From assembly GCA_023393165.1 (NCBI GenBank), contig JAEWMJ010000011.1, forward strand, positions 1 through 64,000: DNA of 64,000 nt, read 5' to 3'. The position numbers and the translations under genes are program-made. The DNA comes from Bacillota bacterium (GTDB taxonomy: Bacteria; Bacillota; Clostridia; Christensenellales; Christensenellaceae). The notes under the pieces were generated by a model. It made no database searches, was not told the origin of the DNA, and was given only the letters and a program-made list of their open reading frames with translations. The first letter of the stretch is position 1, and the number at the start of each line of letters is the position of its first letter. Below are positions 41,854-49,938 of the stretch, one piece after another.

Positions 41854-42345
41854 GTGCAGATTATCTCTGATAAATTTGGTGTGGTAAAAATCGATGACAA
41901 CAGCATCATCGATTTTCCCGGTGGGATCCCGGGGTTTACCAATCTTACAAAATTTGCGATCGTCAAATGCTTGCAGACGGACCCCGTACAGTGGTTTCAA
42001 AGCGTTGAAGACGGTCATATCACATTGCCTGTAATTAATCCTTTTTTAATAAAACCCGATTATAACATAGAAATCAACGACGACGACCTTGACCTGATCA
42101 AAACGCATAACGAAGAGGACCTGATTGTTCTCAATGTCATGGTGCTGCCGGAAGACCTTAAGAATATGACAATCAATCTGATGGCGCCCATCCTTGTCAA
42201 TATCAAGGACATGATAGGCTGCCAGATACTCATGGACCATAAAGAAGTGCCCCTGCGGTATCCTGCATATCAGGCTTTGATGGAGTATTATATGAAGAAT
42301 GCAGAGGGGGTGGCCGACAGTGCTGGTTCTGACAAGAAAGATTGA
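41854..42345 (+). CDS. fliW: Flagellar assembly factor FliW
   Basis: 163 residues from GTG 41854, just after GGAGGAAGG. FliW motifs: IIDFPGGIPGFTNLTKFAIV, PFLIKPDYNIEI, and ILVNIKDMIGCQILM. FliW binds either flagellin or CsrA; when flagellin is exported, freed FliW removes CsrA from the flagellin mRNA. The csrA start lies inside the end of fliW (26 bases overlap), suggesting coupled translation. Confidence 0.95.
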   Translation: MQIISDKFGVVKIDDNSIIDFPGGIPGFTNLTKFAIVKCLQTDPVQWFQSVEDGHITLPVINPFLIKPDYNIEINDDDLDLIKTHNEEDLIVLNVMVLPEDLKNMTINLMAPILVNIKDMIGCQILMDHKEVPLRYPAYQALMEYYMKNAEGVADSAGSDKKD

Positions 42346-42559
42346 CGAATCCATATTGATTGGCGAAGACATAAAAATAACATTGCTGCATGTCGAATCG
42401 GACCGCGTAAGGATAGGGATTGAAGCTCCCCGCCATATGCGGATATTCCGCTATGAGACGATGAAAAAAATAATGCTGGAAAACCAGCTGGCAGCGGGTG
42501 AGAATGTAAATTTGGTGGCTCTGTCGCATTTAAAGGAAGAGGCGTCAAAAAATGAATAA
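42320..42559 (+). CDS. csrA: Translational regulator CsrA
   Basis: 79 residues from GTG 42320 (GAGGGGG nine bases upstream), beginning LVLTRKIDESILIGEDIKITLLHV, the conserved CsrA strand 1 region; VRIGIEAPRHMRIFRYE follows. RNA-binding dimer that blocks translation at GGA motifs. Its likely target is the flagellin leader (GGA sites at 44253-44261 and 44312-44317). Overlaps both fliW upstream and the ComFB gene downstream. Confidence 0.95.
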   Translation: MLVLTRKIDESILIGEDIKITLLHVESDRVRIGIEAPRHMRIFRYETMKKIMLENQLAAGENVNLVALSHLKEEASKNE

Positions 42560-42830
42560 TGAAAAAGAACTGGTTTATAAAAACCTGATGGAAGTCATCG
42601 TGATGGATAAACTGAACGAAGTAAAGGACGATCTGGATTGCTGCAAATGCGAACAGTGCATGATGGATATTGCGACTTATGTTTTGAACAGGCTTCCTCC
42701 CAAGTACATCGTCACCACAAAAGGAAGGATATTTTCCAATCTCGACGCTTTAAGCGCCCAGCATACGGCGGATATCCTGACGCTCATTATTGAAGCTTCC
42801 TTTATTGTAAACGAGAATCCAAGGCATTAA
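42552..42830 (+). CDS. ComFB-domain protein
   Basis: 92 residues, late competence protein ComFB family (KNLMEVIVMDKLNEVKDDLDCCKCEQCMMDIATYVLNRLPPKYIVTTKG), with the characteristic Cys-x-Cys-x2-Cys cluster. Last gene of the first fla operon, overlapping csrA by 8 bases. Some ComFB proteins in cyanobacteria bind c-di-GMP or c-di-AMP; whether that holds here is unknown. A short GGCC hairpin (42850-42870) follows. Confidence 0.85.
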   Translation: MNNEKELVYKNLMEVIVMDKLNEVKDDLDCCKCEQCMMDIATYVLNRLPPKYIVTTKGRIFSNLDALSAQHTADILTLIIEASFIVNENPRH

Positions 42831-42848
42831 ATCTTAATTGAAAACGAA

Positions 42849-42872
42849 GGGCCTGACAAAGGCCTTTTATGT
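42849..42872 (+). terminator. Short terminator of the first fla operon
   Basis: AAGGGCC and AGGCCTTTT form a short stem with a small bulge, 20 bases after the ComFB stop. The stronger hairpin at 42961-42985 provides a second stop. Confidence 0.5.
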
Positions 42873-42953
42873 TGCCTTTTTTCCCCGGGCTTTCTTTATA
42901 AAAAGGAAAGTCCGGACCCAAAGAAAACTAAAAAGAGACAAAGTAAAAAAGAC

Positions 42954-42985
42954 AAAAAAAGAACCGGTTTATACCGGTTCTTTTT
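42954..42985. terminator. hag: Bidirectional terminator between fla operon and flagellin
   Basis: GAACCGGT (42961-42968) and ACCGGTTC (42973-42980) around TTAT, with A7 on the left and T5 on the right, so it works on both strands. Lies just past the end of the flagellin gene. Confidence 0.9.
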
Positions 42986-42998
42986 AATTGTGCAATGA

Positions 42999-44246
42999 TT
43001 ATTTGAGTAAGGACAGAACGTTCTGCGGAGCAGCGTTTGCCTGAGCCAGCATTGCGGTAGCAGCCTGCGAAAGGATGTTGTTCTTCGTGTAGTTGGTCAT
43101 TTCCTTTGCGATATCCACGTCGCGGATACGGCTTTCAGCAGCACTCAGGTTCTCGGAAGAGATGTTCAGGTTGTTGATTTTGTGCTCCAGCCTGTTCTGC
43201 ATAGCGCCCAGGAGCGCTCTCTGGTCGGATACCGTGTTGATGGCAGCGCGGGTAGCGGTAACTGCTGTGCCGGCGTCTGCCTGGGTTGCGATGCTCGATA
43301 AGTCGATTCCAAGTCCCTGCGTATCCATTTTGCTGATCGCCAGGTCCAGCTGTTCGCCTTCCAGCGCGCCAACCTGAATCTTCATTGCGCTGCCTGTGGT
43401 GCTGGGAGTTGCAGTAGTGACTATTTCAAGTCCGTCAAGTTCAGGTGAAAAATCTGCCGCTCCAGCGGTGCCGGTGCCGTCAGCTGCAGCGATGGAGTAG
43501 GTGCCCAGGCCCGCCGCGCTCAGGTTGAGCGTGAAGGAAGTACCGTCAGTCCCCGCGCCTTTTAGCACATCGGAAAACTGCACCACCGTATTGGTCACAT
43601 TGCCGGTTGTGGCGTCCGTGAACGCGATCTGAAGAGCAGTCTCAGCGCCGCCTGCCGTGAATACGCCGGCAGCGTCGGTTACACCTGTTGTAAATGTGAA
43701 CGTACCGGCTGCGGATACGCTCATTCCTTTGTTTTCATAAATGGAATAAACTGCGCCGCCCGTACTTGTGATGCTAAGGCCGGTTGCGAATGTGGAAGCA
43801 GGGGCTACGGTTACTGCGGGAGCGCCCAGCGTTCCGTCCAGTATGTGCATATTGTTGAAGGTCGTTTCTGTGGAGATCTGGTTGATTTCATCCTTCAGCT
43901 GGTCGAACTCTGCTGCGATCGCGCTGCGGTCAAATGTTTCGTTCGTGCCGGTCGAGGACTGAACGGCCAGTTCGTTCATACGCTGGAGCATGGAGTGCAC
44001 TTCCTGGAGCGCGCCTTCAGCCGTCTGCACAAGCGAGATAGCGTCCTGAGAGTTTTTGGCAGCCATATCCAGGCCGCGGACCTGCGCGCGCATTTTCTCG
44101 GAAATTGCGAGGCCGGCAGCGTCGTCGCCCGCACGGTTGATCCTGTAGCCGGACGAAAGTTTCTCAGCCGATTTTGCCACGTTGTCGTTGTTCACGGTGT
44201 ACTGGCGGTACGTGTTCATTGCCATAATGTTGTTAGCGATTCTCAT
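42999..44246 (-). CDS. hag: Flagellin (filament protein)
   Basis: 415 residues. D0/D1 N-terminus (MRIANNIMAMNTYRQYTVNNDNVAKSAEKLSSGYRINRAGDDAAGLAISEKMR) and C-terminus (RIRDVDIAKEMTNYTKNNILSQAATAMLAQANAAPQNVLSLLK) frame a Thr/Gly/Ala-rich variable region (about 155-315), the surface-exposed, possibly glycosylated part. AAGGAGGAT precedes ATG 44246. It lies opposite to both fla operons, with its own sigma-D promoter and terminator, which suits very high, late expression. Translation is probably controlled by CsrA and FliW. Confidence 0.97.
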   Translation of the reverse strand: MRIANNIMAMNTYRQYTVNNDNVAKSAEKLSSGYRINRAGDDAAGLAISEKMRAQVRGLDMAAKNSQDAISLVQTAEGALQEVHSMLQRMNELAVQSSTGTNETFDRSAIAAEFDQLKDEINQISTETTFNNMHILDGTLGAPAVTVAPASTFATGLSITSTGGAVYSIYENKGMSVSAAGTFTFTTGVTDAAGVFTAGGAETALQIAFTDATTGNVTNTVVQFSDVLKGAGTDGTSFTLNLSAAGLGTYSIAAADGTGTAGAADFSPELDGLEIVTTATPSTTGSAMKIQVGALEGEQLDLAISKMDTQGLGIDLSSIATQADAGTAVTATRAAINTVSDQRALLGAMQNRLEHKINNLNISSENLSAAESRIRDVDIAKEMTNYTKNNILSQAATAMLAQANAAPQNVLSLLK

Positions 44247-44252
44247 TTTAAA

Positions 44253-44317
44253 ATCCTCCTTGAAATTGGGTTTTTGGCGTCTGTGCCATAATTTGAATAC
44301 TGTATTCCCAAATCCTT
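44253..44317 (-). promoter_or_regulatory. Flagellin mRNA leader with CsrA-type GGA sites
   Basis: On the minus strand the Shine-Dalgarno AAGGAGGAT (44261-44253) and an upstream AAAGGATTTGGG (around 44317-44312) both hold GGA motifs, and a GAATAC-A-GTATTC hairpin (44307-44295) lies between. Two sites, one over the ribosome-binding site, is the arrangement known for Bacillus hag and CsrA. Binding here is inferred. Confidence 0.5.
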
Positions 44318-44383
44318 TAAGCTATTGCAATGTGTTTCCCGGGTTGCTTTTTAGATGAGAGAATTGAAGTATTACTGATAATT

Positions 44384-44411
44384 CTATCGGAAAGTTGGCT
44401 TCTAAACTTTA
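44384..44411 (-). promoter_or_regulatory. Sigma-D promoter of flagellin
   Basis: On the minus strand TAAA (44411-44408), 16 bases, TCCGATAG (44391-44384). One base longer in the spacer and two mismatches from the consensus. It gives a leader of about 130 bases. Confidence 0.7.
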
Positions 44412-44505
44412 GCGGTTTTTGCTAAAATCTTTCGAAAATTATACGTTTTATGGAAAAAAATATATAAAAAAATGAAAAAATTGTTAAAAATTATAGAATT
44501 TCCTC

Positions 44506-44539
44506 TTGCATTTTGTCGAAAAATGAAATATTATATACT
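44506..44539 (+). promoter_or_regulatory. Spo0A-box promoter of the cheC operon (spoIIG-like spacing)
   Basis: TTGCAT (44506-44511) and TATACT (44534-44539) are 22 bases apart, with TGTCGAA at 44514-44520. CTTGCATTTTGTCGAA differs at one of 16 positions from the sequence before flgB and has the same spacing to its -10-like element. The rest of the two regions is not conserved, which argues for selection on this site. Confidence 0.55.
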
Positions 44540-44565
44540 TGGAAATTAAAATAAGAGCACATAAT

Positions 44566-44611
44566 GGAGTAAAATACTAATCCCGTTTTCAGGCATTAGT
44601 AATTTTTTATG
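44566..44611 (+). promoter_or_regulatory. Leader hairpin of the cheC operon
   Basis: GGAGTAAA (44566-44573), TACTAAT (44575-44581) and ATTAGTA (44595-44601) as perfect 7-base arms, six T (44603-44608) and then ATG 44609. The same order is seen before flgB. It resembles a weak terminator placed before the first gene, a possible attenuator. Confidence 0.45.
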
Positions 44612-44629
44612 TCCAAAATCAGAGGAATT

Positions 44630-45229
44630 ATGTATTTTAGTGATGCAGATCTTGATTTATTAAAAGAGATAAGCAATATCGGCGCGGGAAACGCCGCCGG
44701 TTCCCTCTCAAAAATGATCGGAGCGGATGTTGAAATCAGCGTGCCAAATTGCTCGCTGGTCGGCTTTCCGCAAATCTCCGATATGCTGGGCGGGCCGGAA
44801 AACATTGTCCTCGGAATTCTTGTTCAACTGTCCGGTGATCTGGACGGTTTTATTTTGATGGTACAGGAACTGGATGACGCTGCCAATACATTAAAGCTTT
44901 TGCTGAATCTGGATGAATCGCTGGAACAGGAATTCGATCTGGACGATCTGGAACCGATGAAAGAAGTATGCAATATTCTGGTGGGGGCTTACGTTTCCGC
45001 CATATCCTCCATGACAAGACTGAAAATCATGCCTTCAGTGCCTGAAATGACTGTGGATATGGCAATGGCCATCATGAACGTGCCTGCTCTGGTTTATGGA
45101 GAAGTAGGGGAGTACGTCCTGGTGCTGGATACCAAATTCGGCGGCAAAGCCAAAAGCATAAAGGGACATTTTTTCCTGATCCCCACGATAGAATCATTCG
45201 AAGCACTAAAAAAAGCGTTGGTTGGATAA
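44630..45229 (+). CDS. cheC: CheY-P phosphatase CheC
   Basis: 199 residues from ATG 44630, preferred because AGAGGA lies just upstream; the in-frame ATG at 44609 follows a T tract without a site. Two CheC motifs: DLLKEISNIGAGNAAGSL near the start and EPMKEVCNILVGAYVSAI at about 105. CheC removes phosphate from CheY-P and binds CheD, encoded next. First gene of the second long operon. Confidence 0.93.
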   Translation: MYFSDADLDLLKEISNIGAGNAAGSLSKMIGADVEISVPNCSLVGFPQISDMLGGPENIVLGILVQLSGDLDGFILMVQELDDAANTLKLLLNLDESLEQEFDLDDLEPMKEVCNILVGAYVSAISSMTRLKIMPSVPEMTVDMAMAIMNVPALVYGEVGEYVLVLDTKFGGKAKSIKGHFFLIPTIESFEALKKALVG

Positions 45230-45237
45230 TAGAATAT

Positions 45238-45717
45238 ATGAAATCTTTGATAATTGGCATGGCAGAACTTGGCGTCGTAAAAGCACCCGAAAGGATCACT
45301 ACACTTGGCCTTGGGTCCTGCGTAGGTGTAATACTATATGACCGGATCACAAAAATTGGAGGAATGGTTCATATCGTACTGCCTGATTCAAAAAATCAAC
45401 CGGATGTCAATAAGGCGAAATACGCGGATACAGGCATAGAAGAATTACTCCGGCAGATGCTCGCCAGGGGCGCAACCCGCAGCGCGATAACAGCCAAACT
45501 GGCAGGCGGGGCGAATATGTTCGGCAGCCTGCAGAAAAGCGATATGCTGAATGTGGGCGTCCGGAATGCGGCGAGCAGCAAAATCTCCCTGGAAAGGCTC
45601 AGAATACAGATCCTGGCTGAAGATTTGGGCGGCACGCATGGAAGGACGATCGAGTTAAATGCCGAAGACGGCAGTTTAAAGATCAGGACGCTTGGGAAAA
45701 ACGAAAAATACATATAA
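45238..45717 (+). CDS. cheD: Chemoreceptor glutamine deamidase CheD
   Basis: 159 residues. Catalytic Cys in GLGSCVGVILYD and His in GGMVHIVLPDS, plus AKLAGGANMF. CheD deamidates receptor glutamines and stimulates CheC. Starts 9 bases after cheC, ATG 45238. Receptors are encoded elsewhere. Confidence 0.95.
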   Translation: MKSLIIGMAELGVVKAPERITTLGLGSCVGVILYDRITKIGGMVHIVLPDSKNQPDVNKAKYADTGIEELLRQMLARGATRSAITAKLAGGANMFGSLQKSDMLNVGVRNAASSKISLERLRIQILAEDLGGTHGRTIELNAEDGSLKIRTLGKNEKYI

Positions 45718-45729
45718 AGAAATTTGTAT

Positions 45730-45758
45730 TTGAAACGAGATATATTAAAGGATATATA
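45730..45758 (+). promoter_or_regulatory. Possible internal sigma-A promoter before cheY
   Basis: TTGAAA (45730-45735), 17 bases, TATATA (45753-45758) in the 92-base gap between cheD and cheY. AT-rich gap, so a chance match is possible. Confidence 0.4.
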
Positions 45759-45809
45759 AAGGAACTTTCTTTAAGATAAGTCAGAATTGCAATTATAGGA
45801 GGGTAGAAA

Positions 45810-46166
45810 ATGAAGAGAGTATTGGTCGTGGATGACGCTGCATTTATGAGGATAACCATAAAAAACATGTTATCCAAGAACGGTTTTGAAATTGCAGGCG
45901 AAGCTGAAAATGGTGCGCAGGCAATACAGAAATGCGCTGAGCTGCAGCCTGATATTATAACAATGGATATTACGATGCCTGAGGTTTCGGGGATCGACGC
46001 CCTGAAAGAGATCATGAAAACAAGGCCGCAGACTACCGTTATTATGGTTTCCGCAATGGGGCAGGAAGGAATGGTAAAGGAAGCGGTTATGCTGGGCGCC
46101 AAAGGATTTGTGGTAAAGCCCTTTAAGGAAGAGATCATTATGGCTGCCCTGAGCAAATTCAAATGA
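45810..46166 (+). CDS. cheY: Chemotaxis response regulator CheY
   Basis: 118 residues, a lone receiver domain. Acidic pocket Asp8/Asp9, phosphoacceptor Asp53 (IITMDITMPE), Ser81 region (MVSAMGQ) and Lys103 (VVKPF). CheY-P binds the FliM and FliY N-termini to set rotation direction. GGAGGG precedes ATG 45810. Confidence 0.95.
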   Translation: MKRVLVVDDAAFMRITIKNMLSKNGFEIAGEAENGAQAIQKCAELQPDIITMDITMPEVSGIDALKEIMKTRPQTTVIMVSAMGQEGMVKEAVMLGAKGFVVKPFKEEIIMAALSKFK

Positions 46167-46196
46167 TTGAAAAAGGTAAAAGTAGCAGGTTATAAA
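46167..46196 (+). promoter_or_regulatory. Possible internal sigma-A promoter before cheA
   Basis: TTGAAA (46167-46172), 18 bases, TATAAA (46191-46196). Directly after the cheY stop. Low confidence, since the gap is AT-rich. Confidence 0.3.
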
Positions 46197-46234
46197 AAGG
46201 TACAGCGCGTATTTTATCAAAGGGGTGCAGACAG

Positions 46235-48277
46235 ATGGCCGAAAATGATATCCTTTTAGAAACTTTTGTATATGAAAACAGTCAGTTGTTGGAACAATTG
46301 GAAGATTTGCTTCTGAGCGGAGAAAAACATGCCACTTTAAACCGTGAACAGATAGATGAAACATTCCGCGTCATGCATACCATAAAGGGATCGTCCGCTA
46401 TGATGGAATATCAGGGGATGGCGTCGCTTGCGCATGCGGTGGAAGACCTGTTCTCCAAGATCCGCATCAAAAATCCGGATGATTCGCAGTGGGTGCGTAT
46501 CTTTGATATTGTTCTGGAATCCATAGACTTCTTTAAGGAAGAGATCGTCAAGATACAGGAAGGTAATGCTCCCGACGGCGCAGCAAACGAGTTGTGCCAG
46601 GAATTGAAGGAAATAACCCTGCGGCTTGACGCAGATACCGGCGAAAGCGGGACCGATCCGGAACCGGTTGCAGAAGCTGCCGGCAATCATATGAATATCA
46701 GCAATTCGGAACTGGCAAGACTTCAGAAAAATGAGAACGATTCCTATTATTATGCAAAAATAAGATTCTACAGCGATTGCCAGATGGAAACGGTGCGCGC
46801 GTTCGGCGTACTGGTGGCAATCAAGGATATGTATTCCGATATTATTCATTACCCTCAGAATCTGGAATCCAATTGCGACGACGATGTTGCGGAAAACGGT
46901 TTTACCCTTCTCCTGACCGCAACAAAGGAAACGGCCGGTCTGATTCGCGAAAAGCTGGAACAGACCATGTTCCTGCAGAGCCTTGAATTTAATGAAATAG
47001 CCATGGGAGATCAAAAATTCGAACGGGCTGAAACAGAGAATGGAGCCGAAAAAATGCCAAAACAGGCAGCTGCTGCGGCTTCATCTTCCAAGACCGAAGA
47101 TAAAGAAATCAAGCAAAGTTTTTTAAGCGTCAACATAAATAAGATAGATAAACTGATGAACCTGGTGGGGGAAATAGTTACCACGGAATCCATGGTAACC
47201 AAAAATCCGGACCTTGCAGACCTGCACCTGGAAAACTTCGACAAACAGGCAAGGCTCCTTAAAAAACTTACGGATGAATTGCAGGATGTAGTGATGTCCA
47301 TCCGAATGGTCCCGATCTCATCCGTTTTTCACAAGATGCAGCGTATTGTGCGGGATATGGGCAAAAAAGAACATAAAAACGCATCGCTGGTTATTCTCGG
47401 CGAAGAAACAGAGGTGGACAAAAATGTTCTCGACAACCTGTCCGATCCTCTGATGCATCTTATACGGAACGCGATGGATCACGGCCTTGAGACCGCCGAA
47501 GAGCGTCTTGCAGCCGGCAAATCCGAGAAAGGCACGATTGTGCTGGAGGCAAGAAATTCGGGCGGAGACGTTATTGTACGCGTTACGGATGACGGCAGGG
47601 GCTTAAACCGCGCGAAGATCATACGAAAAGCGATCGAAAAAGGGCTTACCAATAAAAATGAGAGCGATATTACGGACAAGGAAGCGTTTGGGTTTATTCT
47701 GATGCCCGGTTTCTCCACAAAGGAACAGGTTACGGAATATTCCGGCCGCGGAGTCGGCATGGACGTGGTCCGCAACAATATCAATAATATTGGCGGAAGC
47801 ATCGTTGTGGAAAGCGATGAAGGAAAAGGAACTTCCATTATAATGCATATCCCGCTGACACTGGCGATACTGAACGGCATGAAGGTCTCGGTGGGTGATT
47901 CCATGTATATAGTTCCCATACTGACCATCAGGGAATCCCTGGAGCCTAAAAAGCATAAGATCATTGTTGATCCGGATGGAAATGAAATGATGATGATACG
48001 GGGAGAATGTTTCCCGGTGATAAGGCTGCATGAAATCTTTAATGTGGATACAGGCCTTAAAAACCTGAACGAAGGCATCATGGTTTTGGTGGAAAGCGAA
48101 GCGGGAGCGGCCTGCCTGTTTGCGGACAAACTGTTGGGCGAACAGCAGGCGGTTGTAAAACCAATGCCCGCCTATATCACCAAGAATATGGGCCGTCTCA
48201 AGGGAATTGCCGGTTGCAGCATACTGGGCGACGGTTCGATCGCCCGCGTTCTGGATGTAAACAGCCTGCTGGTGTAA
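46235..48277 (+). CDS. cheA: Chemotaxis histidine kinase CheA
   Basis: 680 residues. Domains: HPt with His48 (RVMHTIKGSSA), a P2-type CheY-binding domain (about 165-265), dimerisation helices (about 300-360), kinase domain with HLIRNAMDHG, VRVTDDGRGL and GRGVGMDVV, and the CheW-like C-terminus (about 545-680). Autophosphorylates and passes phosphate to CheY and CheB. GGGGTG precedes ATG 46235. Confidence 0.97.
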   Translation: MAENDILLETFVYENSQLLEQLEDLLLSGEKHATLNREQIDETFRVMHTIKGSSAMMEYQGMASLAHAVEDLFSKIRIKNPDDSQWVRIFDIVLESIDFFKEEIVKIQEGNAPDGAANELCQELKEITLRLDADTGESGTDPEPVAEAAGNHMNISNSELARLQKNENDSYYYAKIRFYSDCQMETVRAFGVLVAIKDMYSDIIHYPQNLESNCDDDVAENGFTLLLTATKETAGLIREKLEQTMFLQSLEFNEIAMGDQKFERAETENGAEKMPKQAAAAASSSKTEDKEIKQSFLSVNINKIDKLMNLVGEIVTTESMVTKNPDLADLHLENFDKQARLLKKLTDELQDVVMSIRMVPISSVFHKMQRIVRDMGKKEHKNASLVILGEETEVDKNVLDNLSDPLMHLIRNAMDHGLETAEERLAAGKSEKGTIVLEARNSGGDVIVRVTDDGRGLNRAKIIRKAIEKGLTNKNESDITDKEAFGFILMPGFSTKEQVTEYSGRGVGMDVVRNNINNIGGSIVVESDEGKGTSIIMHIPLTLAILNGMKVSVGDSMYIVPILTIRESLEPKKHKIIVDPDGNEMMMIRGECFPVIRLHEIFNVDTGLKNLNEGIMVLVESEAGAACLFADKLLGEQQAVVKPMPAYITKNMGRLKGIAGCSILGDGSIARVLDVNSLLV

Positions 48278-48343
48278 AATCACCGGTATGAATAACAGAC
48301 AAAGTATGAACTTGTAATCCTGCGGAAAGGGAGGCAAATACTT

Positions 48344-49933
48344 CTGAACAGTTTAAAGAATTTTCTGGAATATTTCAAAAAAATGAAAAAAAGCCAGCTT
48401 ATAACAATTATTGCAATCATAATTGGAACGGTAGTGGCATTAAGCGTTGTTGCTTCCTTTGCAACTCAAGTAAATTACGCGGTATTGTTTTCGGGGATGA
48501 GTGAAAGCGACGCCGGGGATGTCTATAACGTCCTGGAAGGAATGGGAGTAAACGTAAAGGCGGGCGGGAATGGAACGATCCTCGTTCCCAAAGAGCAGGT
48601 GGACCAGCTCAGGTACCAGCTCAATGCCCAGGGATATCCAAAGAGCGGACTCAACTATGATATATATACCAATAACGCGACTTCTTTTGGAATGACCGAT
48701 TCGGATAAAGAGCTTTACTATAAATTCCAATTGGAACAGAATATATCCCAAACCATTAATAGGATGGACAAAATAAAGAGCAGCACGGTTATGATCACCC
48801 TTGCGGACGACAGTCAATACGTGCTTTCGGAAAAGGGCAGCACCGCGGCAACGGCATCCGTAGTACTTGAACTGAAGGACGGCGCAACGCTCTCAACCAG
48901 TGATGCGGATACGGTCCGCGCCATTGTTTCCAAAAGCGTTAAAGACCTTCCGCCCGAGAATATTACGATAGCGGACAGTAAAATGAATGTTTATAACGAG
49001 GGCGGAAACGGGGACGATTCTGTTAACGAGCATCTGGCTCTGCAGACACAGGTGGCAGAGCAGTTGCGGAAGCAGATACTCAATCTGCTGACGCCGGTGT
49101 TTGGCGCGGAAAAATTGTCCGCCAGCGTGAATGTGGTTTTAAACTTTGATAAATCCACCACCAACTCCATCACGCTTTCTCCTCCTGTGGACAACGGGGA
49201 GAATACCGGAATCATCGTCAGCATGAAGGATATGGAGGAAAAGGTTTCGGGAAGTGCGGATACGGCCGGACAGCCGGGACAGACGGAAAACGGCGGAGGC
49301 GCGCCCACGTATCAGGAGGTTGACCCCAATGCCCAAGAAGGCGATTACTCCAATGTGACCAGAGAAATCAATTATGAAGTCAACCAGATCAACGAGCAGT
49401 TGGAAAAAGCGCAGGGTACGATCCAGGATCTTTCCGCCACGGTGATCATTGACGGCGGCGACGAAGTAAAAGCGCTCCTTCCCGATATCAAGAATCAGAT
49501 TGCGACAGCGGTCGGGGTACCTTCCGATAAAATAACCGTTGCCAATATGTCGTTTGCACAGAATACGCAGTATCAGGAGACGCTGACGCAGCAGCAGGAA
49601 GCCATAGATAAGATGGCCAGGAGCCAGATGCTTCAGACGGTTATCATTGCGGGCGCTCTTGTCGCAATTGCGCTGATCATCATCGGCGTGATCAATAAAA
49701 ACAGAAAGAGAAAACAGCAGATGGAAGCGGATCTGCAGGCGCTCCAATTCAACGCGGAAGCGGCCGGCGCCAGAGGCGTAAACGTCGTTGCGGACGAGGA
49801 GATTTCCATTGAAGAATTGATGGAAAGAGAAAAGAACAATACGCTCGGCCAATTGCAGGGCCTGGTAGAAAAAGATTCGGAAATGATCGCACAGTTGCTC
49901 AGAAATTGGTTAACGGATGATTACAGGAGGTAA
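48344..49933 (+). CDS. fliF: Flagellar MS-ring protein FliF, probable CTG start
   Basis: 529 residues if it starts at CTG 48344. That start is preceded by AAAGGGAGG with a 9-base spacer and adds LNSLKNFLEYFKK, the kind of amphipathic N-terminus other FliF have. The first ATG (48383, 516 residues) has no ribosome-binding site. Two membrane helices (about 20-38 and 440-460) flank the ring-forming domain, typical YscJ/FliF sequence (VLFSGMSESDAGDVYNVLEGMGVNVKAG). The C-terminal tail (EDxQLLRNWLTDD-like) binds FliG. It begins the MS-ring/motor block after cheA. Confidence 0.92.
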   Translation: MNSLKNFLEYFKKMKKSQLITIIAIIIGTVVALSVVASFATQVNYAVLFSGMSESDAGDVYNVLEGMGVNVKAGGNGTILVPKEQVDQLRYQLNAQGYPKSGLNYDIYTNNATSFGMTDSDKELYYKFQLEQNISQTINRMDKIKSSTVMITLADDSQYVLSEKGSTAATASVVLELKDGATLSTSDADTVRAIVSKSVKDLPPENITIADSKMNVYNEGGNGDDSVNEHLALQTQVAEQLRKQILNLLTPVFGAEKLSASVNVVLNFDKSTTNSITLSPPVDNGENTGIIVSMKDMEEKVSGSADTAGQPGQTENGGGAPTYQEVDPNAQEGDYSNVTREINYEVNQINEQLEKAQGTIQDLSATVIIDGGDEVKALLPDIKNQIATAVGVPSDKITVANMSFAQNTQYQETLTQQQEAIDKMARSQMLQTVIIAGALVAIALIIIGVINKNRKRKQQMEADLQALQFNAEAAGARGVNVVADEEISIEELMEREKNNTLGQLQGLVEKDSEMIAQLLRNWLTDDYRR

Positions 49934-49938
49934 CTCAT

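Noticed and set aside
45683..46162. Antisense frame over cheY
   Set aside because: Complement of a clear CheY gene; no start signal.
47235..47245. Spo0A-box match inside cheA
   Set aside because: Lies in coding sequence away from any promoter; a 7-base motif is expected by chance. The same applies to matches in the lacI-type gene near 456 and in fliJ near 53424.
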